This document shows positions 8,471-14,000 of a stretch of DNA of 20,092 bases, piece by piece. The stretch is from Candidatus Peregrinibacteria bacterium (GTDB taxonomy: Bacteria; Patescibacteriota; Gracilibacteria; UBA1369; UM-FILTER-53-11), in the NCBI GenBank assembly GCA_023245725.1, contig JAHFJU010000015.1, positions 1 to 20,092 on the forward strand. Reading direction: 5' to 3'. Below the pieces are notes generated by a model. The model worked only from the letters and a program-made list of their open reading frames with translations, did not search any database and was not told where the DNA came from. Each line of letters opens with the position of its first letter. Positions within the stretch are counted from its first letter, which is position 1. The position numbers were made by a program, and so were the translations under genes.

Positions 8471-9601
8471 TCAATAATGGATAACCACAGGTGTGCCTAC
8501 TTCTGTAATTCCAAATAAATCTTCTGCATCGGTTGGTAAAAGACGTACGCAACCGTGAGAAACACGCTTGCCAATGTGGTTTAGAGCTTCTGTCCAAAAT
8601 AGTCCGGAGTCATTTTCAAGATATGGAAGTGCATGAAATCCTACGCCGCTTGATGTTAATAATTGAAAGTTAGGCATGCGGTAATGCGGCGCTTTCATTC
8701 CTATTCGTAAAGTTTCTTTTTTTGTAATTTTAAATCTTCCGGGAGGAGTTGGTGTGTTGTAGGCTCCTGTTGAAACATTGTAGTCTCGTAAAACGGTGTC
8801 TCCTAATTTTACTATTGTATGTTGAGATGTAAGGTTTACGTCTACAAGAAGCGGTTTTGTAAGGTCAAGTGACGAGGCGGCGCCTGAGTACCCCAATAAA
8901 AATGATTTTCGTGTGAGGTCGTCGGTAATTGCTCCTGTTCGCAAGTAAATTGATTGAGTCGATTCTGGCTCTTCAATCCACTTTACGCCCTCGACTACAG
9001 GTTGAAGGTATTCTTTATAAATATCGTCGGATTTTGGGACGCTCATAACAAATGTGAACGTTGCGATTCCGTTTGGTTCTACTCGTGGTTCTTTCATTGA
9101 TATTCGGTTCGCCCCTCTCCATGCTTGGTCTTGTGCGGTGTAAAAAGCGCTTTTGTGATCGTGTGATTTTGCTGTTCCAAGTCGCATTAATGGCTTACCG
9201 CTACAGCCGCTTGAATCGCCTATCCATGGGGTTGTTCCAGTGTTTTTTAGGTATATAGAAACTTTTATTTGCTGATTTTTTTGTGCGTCGAACGCTATTG
9301 AGTTTGATATAAATTCGCCTTTGTATGTCGCGCTATCGAAAGAAACATCGCTGCATTTTATGACAGCTGGGTCGGCTGGTTGGTTTGCACTTTTTGAGAG
9401 GAGGTAATTTAGGACTTTTCTTTTTGCTTGAGTTTGATTGAGTGTAAGTATGCTTGTTTCAAAACTTTGAGAGGCCTTCGATGTTGTTACCGATACGCCG
9501 ATTGCACCTACTACAAATACCGCAACTACAAGGGCAGAAAGACCTTTGTGAATGCCGTGAAGCGCGTGTTCGTCGTTTTTTTGTTGAGATTTTGTTGCCA
9601 T
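8471..9601 (-). CDS. Membrane-anchored L,D-transpeptidase (YkuD) with Ig-like domain
   Basis: This enzyme would make 3-3 peptidoglycan cross-links or attach proteins to peptidoglycan outside the membrane. It has 376 residues. A single membrane anchor (about 21-43) follows a short cytoplasmic N-terminus. Residues 95-215 form an Ig-like beta-sandwich (VSIYLKNTGTTPWIG, then VEPNGIATFTFVMSVP) resembling NBR1-like Ig modules. The YkuD domain spans about 250-376, with His323 in GFHALP and the catalytic motif VSHGCVRL (H349, G350, C351). Start ATG 9601 fits the promoter at 9631-9659. All catalytic residues are present. Acceptor and donor preferences cannot be read from sequence. Confidence 0.95.
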   Translation of the reverse strand: MATKSQQKNDEHALHGIHKGLSALVVAVFVVGAIGVSVTTSKASQSFETSILTLNQTQAKRKVLNYLLSKSANQPADPAVIKCSDVSFDSATYKGEFISNSIAFDAQKNQQIKVSIYLKNTGTTPWIGDSSGCSGKPLMRLGTAKSHDHKSAFYTAQDQAWRGANRISMKEPRVEPNGIATFTFVMSVPKSDDIYKEYLQPVVEGVKWIEEPESTQSIYLRTGAITDDLTRKSFLLGYSGAASSLDLTKPLLVDVNLTSQHTIVKLGDTVLRDYNVSTGAYNTPTPPGRFKITKKETLRIGMKAPHYRMPNFQLLTSSGVGFHALPYLENDSGLFWTEALNHIGKRVSHGCVRLLPTDAEDLFGITEVGTPVVIHY

Positions 9602-9630
9602 TGTTTTATTTTTGTTTTTTATATTAGATC

Positions 9631-9659
9631 AGTATATCAAAAACGTGGTCAAAACTCAA
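9631..9659 (-). promoter_or_regulatory. Promoter for the L,D-transpeptidase gene
   Basis: Minus-strand TTGAGT (9659-9654), 17-nt spacer, TATACT (9636-9631). The predicted start near 9624 gives a leader of about 23 nt, A-rich and with no Shine-Dalgarno. Confidence 0.55.
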
Positions 9660-9754
9660 ATGAGTTGGAGTGGTTTGAGTACGCGGGTCATACGTACTGA
9701 AAATTGCTGTGCTCATTTTGACGGTCGAATTTCGTTAGCGTTTCTTAAATTCGG

Positions 9755-9831
9755 CTATTGTTGTATTCGTTATCTATTTTGTAGTTCTTTCCCGGGAAGA
9801 CATTTTTGCAATGATTTAGGTCAGTTGTAAA
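9755..9831 (-). repeat. Dispersed TTCCCGGGAA element, copy 1
   Basis: The palindrome TTCCCGGGAA sits at 9789-9798. Read on the minus strand, TTTACA (9831-9826) begins 33 nt before it, then come AATCATT, AAAAATGTC, the palindrome and AAAGAACTAC. Forty-two consecutive bases are identical to copy 2. A 7-bp stem (CGAATTT 9726-9732 / AAATTCG 9747-9753) lies just beyond its right end. It lies between the divergent L,D-transpeptidase and the duplicated-domain gene. Nature unknown. Confidence 0.85.
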
Positions 9832-9840
9832 CTGCCGCTA

Positions 9841-9869
9841 TTGACGGAATTATATATCTATGTTAATCT
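9841..9869 (+). promoter_or_regulatory. Promoter for the duplicated-domain gene
   Basis: TTGACG (9841-9846), 17-nt spacer, TAATCT (9864-9869). The predicted start near 9876 lies inside the open frame that begins at TTG 9841. This argues that translation begins later, at GTG 9892 or ATG 9946. Confidence 0.5.
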
Positions 9870-9891
9870 AGTAAACTGGAGCGAGGCACAA

Positions 9892-10707
9892 GTGCGAAAC
9901 TTAGGCGCAGCACTCCAAAATTATCTATCACTAAACATTATTGATATGTCAGGAACTAGAACATTAGATTATGCAGATAGAGATGCCAAGCCAGTACCTA
10001 CTAAACCTCGGGGTTTGGAATATGATATTAATTCGCAATTACGAGTAGAGCTTGTTTGTATTGAATCTGGCAATTCTGATACTCGCGAGTATAAAGTTCT
10101 AGGATTACCGAAAGATGGCGATGGATTAATTTGGGGTACCATTATAGACCCAAAAAATGGAGGATTCTTTTTTAGATCGCCGAATGGGGTTACAGCATTT
10201 ACACCCGCTAAAAATTTACCCAGGTTAGATGAGGTCTTTCCGCCGCGTACAATACTAGCATACCGTGTTATTCATGAGCCTGTTGAACCCGAATTGAGTG
10301 GTGGGGTTCCAGATACTCAAGCTATTTTACTCGATGAGCCAAATGCTGAGCAACAGCCATCTGCGCTTTCTCTTGCCGTTTCTTCTGTGTTGAATGCTCC
10401 TTTGTCGAATTCTGATGCGCCTCAAGCATATGAAATTCCAGAAGGAATAGAAATTGATCCAAGTTTTGGGTTAACACTTGAAATAATGGCTGTGATTTTA
10501 GAGGGGAAGTGGCGCTATGGCGTGTCTAATTCATTAAATAGTGGATTACTTAGCAATACACCTATCACTTCTGACGATAATAATTGCGGTGTATTTGCCC
10601 GTTCAAATAATGGAGTTACGTTGTTTATTCCAAATCGATTTTTAGAAAATCCTATTGCTACCCGAGGTAATCTTAGAACAATTCATGCGTTTAAGGTTTT
10701 GAATTGA
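9892..10707 (+). CDS. Unrecognised protein with two tandem copies of an ~80-residue module
   Basis: I do not recognise the family. The frame is open from TTG 9841. I prefer GTG 9892 (271 residues) because a promoter overlaps the first codons and GGAGCGAGG lies 6 nt before this GTG; ATG 9946 is also possible. Counting from TTG 9841, residues 65-145 and 208-288 are clearly duplicated. Both contain L-x-V/L-E-L/I, then G-x-F-x-RS-x-NGVT-x-F-x-P, then R-T-I-x-A-Y/F-x-V. They are joined by a Pro/Ala/Asp/Glu-rich linker (146-207). No signal peptide, membrane segment or obvious catalytic motif is seen, so it is probably cytoplasmic. The alternating hydrophobic pattern suggests small beta-barrels, possibly binding modules (inference). 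It lies between repeat copy 1 and yebC. Confidence 0.7.
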   Translation: MRNLGAALQNYLSLNIIDMSGTRTLDYADRDAKPVPTKPRGLEYDINSQLRVELVCIESGNSDTREYKVLGLPKDGDGLIWGTIIDPKNGGFFFRSPNGVTAFTPAKNLPRLDEVFPPRTILAYRVIHEPVEPELSGGVPDTQAILLDEPNAEQQPSALSLAVSSVLNAPLSNSDAPQAYEIPEGIEIDPSFGLTLEIMAVILEGKWRYGVSNSLNSGLLSNTPITSDDNNCGVFARSNNGVTLFIPNRFLENPIATRGNLRTIHAFKVLN

Positions 10708-10743
10708 TAGATAAAGAATTCCGCAAAGTTGTGTCCCTAACTC

Positions 10744-10819
10744 TTTAGGTCGCTAAAATACCCATTCAGTCTGCCGTTATTTGGCAACTGAAATATCTGC
10801 CGCTTAGGTCGCACGACTA
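10744..10819. repeat. Short repeated motifs TTAGGTC and CTGCCG(C/T)T with a hairpin
   Basis: This intergenic stretch before yebC contains TTTAGGTC (10744-10751), CTGCCGTTATT (10771-10781) and CTGCCGCTTAGGTC (10797-10810). The same motifs, TTTAGGTC (9815-9822) and CTGCCGCTATT (9832-9842), lie before the preceding gene, so they flank it in direct orientation. CAGT-TGCC (10767-10775, one bulged C) pairs with GGCAACTG (10783-10790). No U-tract follows, so it is not a standard terminator. Confidence 0.5.
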
Positions 10820-10824
10820 AGTAT

Positions 10825-10852
10825 TTTTCAAAGTATTTTTTTGTTATATACT
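10825..10852 (+). promoter_or_regulatory. Promoter for yebC, near-leaderless
   Basis: TTTTCA (10825-10830), 16-nt spacer, TATACT (10847-10852). The predicted start near 10859 is only about 4 nt before ATG 10863, so the mRNA would have essentially no leader. Confidence 0.5.
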
Positions 10853-10862
10853 CCTTTTCGAT

Positions 10863-11621
10863 ATGGCACGTCATTCACATTGGGCACAAATTAAACTGAA
10901 AAAAGGCGCGACCGATGTAAAGCGCGGAAAAATTTTCACACGTCATGCACGTTTGGTAGAAATGACAGCGCGACAAGGTGGTGGCGATGCTGAAACAAAT
11001 CCGGGGTTGCGAAGTGCAATCGATAATGCGCGTGCCGATAATGTTCCACGCGAAAATATTGATCGGGCAATTAAAAAAGGAACTGGTCAGTCGAAAGACG
11101 CTGCGATTTTTGAAGAAATAATATATGAAGGATTTGCTACATCTGGCGTGGCCGTACTAATTGAAGTGCTAACCGATAATCGAAATCGTTCTGTTCAAGC
11201 GGTTCGTGCCGCTATTACCGAGCACGGCGGAAGCCTCGCTTCGAGTGGCGCGGCTAGTTTTATGTTTGAAAGAAAGGGCGAATTACATGTTAATCCGCGA
11301 GGCGAAGGGCAAGATTCTCACGACGCCGATGAACTCGACATTATCGACTCTGGTGCTCACGATTTGGTTGAAGGAGAAGAGGATTTTACTGTTTTTACTG
11401 CTCCAAATGAATGTGCCGAAGTTCGCAAAAAATTAATTGAGAAAAAATTTACTGTTGGCGCTCCGCGTCTTACTTTTACGCCAACTACGACTGTCGAAAT
11501 AACCGACATCGATACAGCAAAAAAACTCCTTTTAATAATGGATTTAATCGATGCCGAAGAAGAAGTTACAAATGTTGTGGCGAATTTTGTGCTGAGTGAT
11601 GAGGTTGCCGAATTATTGTAA
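10863..11621 (+). CDS. yebC: YebC/TACO1-family protein
   Basis: The family was long annotated as a transcriptional regulator. More recent work links it to translation, helping ribosomes through difficult proline-containing stretches. The 252-residue length is normal. The N-terminus has the hallmark HSHWAQIKLKKGATDVKRGK, then GGGDAETNPGLRSAIDNARADNVPRENIDRAIKKGTG, and the middle domain has YEGFATSGVAVLIEVLTDNR. Three-domain architecture is intact to the stop at 11619-11621. Start ATG 10863 aligns with the family start and fits the near-leaderless promoter. It converges on the HAD-like gene with only 5 nt between stop codons, so no terminator separates them. Confidence 0.97.
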   Translation: MARHSHWAQIKLKKGATDVKRGKIFTRHARLVEMTARQGGGDAETNPGLRSAIDNARADNVPRENIDRAIKKGTGQSKDAAIFEEIIYEGFATSGVAVLIEVLTDNRNRSVQAVRAAITEHGGSLASSGAASFMFERKGELHVNPRGEGQDSHDADELDIIDSGAHDLVEGEEDFTVFTAPNECAEVRKKLIEKKFTVGAPRLTFTPTTTVEITDIDTAKKLLLIMDLIDAEEEVTNVVANFVLSDEVAELL

Positions 11622-11626
11622 AGTTA

Positions 11627-12271
11627 TTATGCGGCGTGACTTTCAGGCCTTATGTAAGCGGTTTGGCCTTTTGAGAGTGCTTCCGCTAGTGTCAAAAGCC
11701 CAGCATTGTCTTTCCATACAGTAAGTCCTACTTCTCCTAGATTCCATGCCTTCGAACTTACGTATGTTCCTCCGTTTGGCATTGTGAATCTGCCGGTATT
11801 TTGAGTGTGAAGAACAGATAATTCCCACGGAGTTTTAGTCTCTTTTAGTATTTCTTGAAGCCGATCTGGCCTAATAAGTGGAGGGTAAATTCCTTCAAAA
11901 GTGTCTTCGTTATTTACAATTCCGTATTTTTTTAATTGGTCTACTAATTCATCATTTTGTGGGGTGATGATTTTTACCTGATTTTGTTGTCTCAATCCTG
12001 TAACAAATTCTCTCGCGCCCTTTCTCGGTAGGCAAAATTCACCATGTACTGTTTTAGCTCGCCGTGCTGCGTGAAAATCAACCAGTTTTTGTACTTTCGC
12101 TGATTCAGTTGCGAGAATGCCAAGTACATCGATAATAACGATTCGCCCTCGAGTTTGTTGGGCCAAAGTGCCAATTTTTTCAATTGTATTAATGTCGTTT
12201 TCTCGTGTTTTCCACTGGGTTTCTGCCTCTGCTAGTTCTGTATCTAATAATTTTTTTGCAGTTTCATTCAT
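11627..12271 (-). CDS. Degenerate HAD/FCP1-like protein
   Basis: 214 residues from ATG 12271. An upstream TTG frame to 12322 exists, but its codons lie in the shared divergent promoter region and encode a Cys-rich, unlikely N-terminus. Residues 44-55 (IVIIDVLGILA) look like HAD motif I. Residues 80-120 (CLPRKGAREFVTGL, then VKIITPQNDELVDQLKKYGI) resemble the NIF/FCP1-type core with motif II Thr103. Motif I reads D48-V-L-G, lacking the second Asp of DxDx(T/V) that acts as acid/base in phosphatases, and no clear acidic motif IV is seen. It may be inactive, a binding protein, or a divergent hydrolase. It is divergent from lexA and could share control with it. The HAD assignment is tentative. Confidence 0.65.
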   Translation of the reverse strand: MNETAKKLLDTELAEAETQWKTRENDINTIEKIGTLAQQTRGRIVIIDVLGILATESAKVQKLVDFHAARRAKTVHGEFCLPRKGAREFVTGLRQQNQVKIITPQNDELVDQLKKYGIVNNEDTFEGIYPPLIRPDRLQEILKETKTPWELSVLHTQNTGRFTMPNGGTYVSSKAWNLGEVGLTVWKDNAGLLTLAEALSKGQTAYIRPESHAA

Positions 12272-12337
12272 GAGGGCAAATTTACAGTAGCAATTCGGTT
12301 TTTGGCAATTTATCTTCCACAATTATCGGGAACAGTA

Positions 12338-12366
12338 TTGACTATGAGTGCCCGCATATATACAAT
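12338..12366 (+). promoter_or_regulatory. lexA promoter
   Basis: TTGACT (12338-12343), exact 17-nt spacer and TACAAT (12361-12366) give one of the best promoters in the window. The predicted start near 12373 leaves about 24 nt before ATG 12397. This supports ATG 12397 over the in-frame GTG 12367, which lies upstream of the predicted start. Confidence 0.65.
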
Positions 12367-12382
12367 GTGCGTACATACATAC
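12365..12382 (+). promoter_or_regulatory. Candidate LexA operator at the lexA start site
   Basis: The imperfect palindrome ATGTGCGTACAT (12365-12376, one mismatched pair) followed by ACATAC overlaps the -10 and the predicted transcription start. LexA normally represses its own gene from such a position. The sequence is unlike the E. coli CTGT-n8-ACAG box, and no second copy was found at other repair genes here, so this is a guess from position and symmetry. Confidence 0.3.
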
Positions 12383-12396
12383 ATAATATTACTCTT

Positions 12397-13023
12397 ATGA
12401 AGAAACTAAAAGATGCTCAGTTGACACCAAAAGAGCAGAATCTGCTTGCATTTATAGAGGAGTATCAGCTTGAAAACGGTAGTTCGCCTACTGTTAGAGA
12501 AATGAGAGAGTTTATGAAATTAAAGTCAGACGGATTTGTGGTTCACTGCGTACAGTCATTAACTCAAAAAGGAGCGATAGAGAAAGGAGATACGCCTCGT
12601 TCGATTAAACTTTTGCCTTCTGTTGCAGATAGGCTTCACTCAGATGTGTTTCGCGTGCCGGTGCTAGGTGCAATTCCTGCCGGTGGGCCTGTGATTACCG
12701 AAGAAAGTGTTGAAAGTTGGGTTAATGTCGAAAACCCACGAATTAAGAATTCTGAAGGAGTTTTTGTGCTTAGAGTAACAGGAAATTCGATGATCGATGC
12801 CGGAATTTTTGAAGGCGATCATGTGATTGTTGATTCAAAAAAATCACCACGTGAAAAAGATATAGTTGCCGCATTAGTCGACGGTGGAGTTACTATCAAG
12901 CGATTTGTAAAAAAAGATGGAAAGCCGTATTTACGCGCCGAAAATCCTGAATATTCCGACATCGTTCCGACTACTTCGCTTGAAGTACAAGGCGTTGTTA
13001 TCGGTTTGACTAGGTTTTATTAG
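12397..13023 (+). CDS. lexA: SOS repressor LexA
   Basis: A transcriptional repressor of DNA-damage genes that self-cleaves when bound to RecA filaments. It has 208 residues from ATG 12397. The N-terminal winged helix (about 10-72) has TPKEQNLLAFIEEY, SPTVREMREFMKLKSD and SLTQKGAIEK. The autoproteolysis site is Ala95-Gly96 in GAIPAGGP. The S24 catalytic dyad is Ser131 (TGNSMIDAGI) and Lys168 (VTIKRF). All residues for self-cleavage are present. A promoter with a possible operator lies directly upstream. A LexA-like phage repressor is less likely given the full LexA length and placement among chromosomal repair genes. Confidence 0.96.
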   Translation: MKKLKDAQLTPKEQNLLAFIEEYQLENGSSPTVREMREFMKLKSDGFVVHCVQSLTQKGAIEKGDTPRSIKLLPSVADRLHSDVFRVPVLGAIPAGGPVITEESVESWVNVENPRIKNSEGVFVLRVTGNSMIDAGIFEGDHVIVDSKKSPREKDIVAALVDGGVTIKRFVKKDGKPYLRAENPEYSDIVPTTSLEVQGVVIGLTRFY

Positions 13024-13074
13024 GAGTTTTTTTGGCTGATTTGCCAAATTGCAATGCTCTCTGATTCTGTCGAG

Positions 13075-13150
13075 TTTACAATTGCAAATAATCATTGCAA
13101 AAATGTCTTCCCGGGAAAGAACTACAAAATATATACGCTATACGGCTATA
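13075..13150 (+). repeat. Dispersed TTCCCGGGAA element, copy 2
   Basis: TTTACA (13075-13080) precedes the palindrome TTCCCGGGAA (13108-13117) by 33 nt start to start. It is followed by AAAGAACTAC and ATATATACGCTATAC. The region from AATCATT to AAAATA (42 nt) matches copy 1 exactly. Its right end stops about 15 nt from the 3' end of tRNA-Thr, which runs on the opposite strand. Confidence 0.85.
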
Positions 13151-13164
13151 GGTAGAGCTTATTT

Positions 13165-13240
13165 TGGAGCCGATGAGAGGAATCGAACCTCCGACCTTTC
13201 CCTTACGAAGGGACTGCTCTACCAACTGAGCTACATCGGC
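13165..13240 (-). tRNA. tRNA-Thr (anticodon CGT)
   Basis: Read on the minus strand the gene starts GCCGATG (13240-13234) and its acceptor pairs with CATCGGC (13175-13169), followed by discriminator T and an encoded CCA (13167-13165). D-arm GCTC/GAGC, anticodon loop TTCGTAA with CGT (13207-13205), and T-arm GGAGG-TTCGATT-CCTCT are all present. The first anticodon-stem pair is a G-A mismatch. It decodes ACG. It stands alone, with repeat copy 2 just past its 3' end. Confidence 0.96.
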
Positions 13241-13424
13241 AAACGAATATTTTTCGCCCGAATGGTACATCAAATTTGAGATCTTGCTCAACGAAAATCT
13301 ATTCTAAATTATATATTTGCGCCGATTGCCAATATTTCGCTCGAAATGATGAAAGTCGCTAATGGGTAGTATTCACTATCGTTCATCATCTGCAGTTATT
13401 TAACTAAATTCAGGGCCGCTGCAA
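13241..13424. other. Intergenic region with no gene seen
   Basis: Between tRNA-Thr and the promoter of the ZU5-like gene I see no coding frame with family features, no hairpin terminator and no repeat copy. A weak minus-strand promoter for the tRNA may lie near 13272-13297. GCCGCT-n3-ATTGACG-AATT (13415-13434) resembles the CCGCTATTGACGGAATT sequence at 9836-9852; both supply the -35 of the next gene. Confidence 0.5.
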
Positions 13425-13452
13425 TTGACGAATTTGCCAATAGGGTTACTAT
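13425..13452 (+). promoter_or_regulatory. Promoter for the ZU5-like gene, leaderless
   Basis: TTGACG (13425-13430), 16-nt spacer, TACTAT (13447-13452). The expected transcription start falls on GTG 13459 itself, predicting a leaderless mRNA. Confidence 0.55.
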
Positions 13453-13458
13453 TAAGAC

Positions 13459-13917
13459 GTGAATCGATTATTAAAATCACTCTTGGTGTTTTTATTGGCT
13501 TCAGGCCTTATTGCGTTTGGCGTTTGGTCTTATCTGAATTCGATCAAGCAGATTCCTGAAGAGTTACCAAACAATACTTTTCTCGTAGAGGCAGCTCAAA
13601 ATTCGGTAATTGAGTTTGAGGGAATTCGCCTAGAAATTCCTGCTGACTCCGTAAATGAGAATACGAAAATATCTATAAATAAAACGAACGATCGAAAATT
13701 GACTGGTTCTCTTACCGACGAATTTGATTTGCAGCCTTCCGGACTTGTATTTAATCATTGGGTTCGTCTTTCTCTGCCATTTAATCCTGATGCACTAACC
13801 GCAAAAACTCCTAGAATAAATTTAAAATATACTTTGTCTACCGGCCAAGAAATTGAGTTGCCGTTCGAAATTGATTGGGTAAATAATCGGCTTCGAACCT
13901 GGATAAAAGAGTTCTAA
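13459..13917 (+). CDS. Membrane-anchored protein with ZU5-like beta domain
   Basis: 152 residues from GTG 13459. An N-terminal hydrophobic segment (about 7-25) after Arg3/Lys6 is an uncleaved anchor or signal peptide. Residues 45-115 match the pattern of prokaryotic ZU5-like beta-sandwiches: an E-G-I-R-L-E-IPADSV start, then T-K-I-S-I-N-K, then F-D-L-Q-P-S-G-L-V-F and V-R-L-S-L-P-F-N-P-D. The remainder (115-152) adds beta strands. No enzyme motif is visible. The protein is probably extracytoplasmic and structural or binding. mutS begins about 70-80 nt downstream on the same strand. The family call is by motif pattern and moderately secure; function is unknown. Confidence 0.7.
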   Translation: MNRLLKSLLVFLLASGLIAFGVWSYLNSIKQIPEELPNNTFLVEAAQNSVIEFEGIRLEIPADSVNENTKISINKTNDRKLTGSLTDEFDLQPSGLVFNHWVRLSLPFNPDALTAKTPRINLKYTLSTGQEIELPFEIDWVNNRLRTWIKEF

Positions 13918-14000
13918 TGCATTACTATCGTGTCGTGAAAAATGTTAGCCGATGTCATTAGTATTCAACCAAAATATTTTACCCTTTTTTGCCAAAGCCA

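Noticed and set aside
9612..9830. 72-codon plus-strand open frame ending in repeat copy 1
   Set aside because: It begins in the L,D-transpeptidase promoter, has no recognisable domain and only its end (the repeat) is conserved; treated under the repeat finding instead.
12272..12322. TTG start at 12322 for the HAD-like gene
   Set aside because: The added residues are Cys-rich and overlap the divergent promoter region; ATG 12271 fits a nearby -10-like TAAATT.
13024..13052. TTGGC/GCCAA hairpin after lexA as a terminator
   Set aside because: The T-tract precedes rather than follows the stem on the plus strand, so it does not have intrinsic terminator form.
13049..13291. Open frames on both strands across tRNA-Thr and repeat copy 2
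   Set aside because: The peptides ERNRTSDLSLTKG and VAQLVEQSLRKGKVGGSIP are well-known false translations of tRNA genes; the rest is the repeat element.
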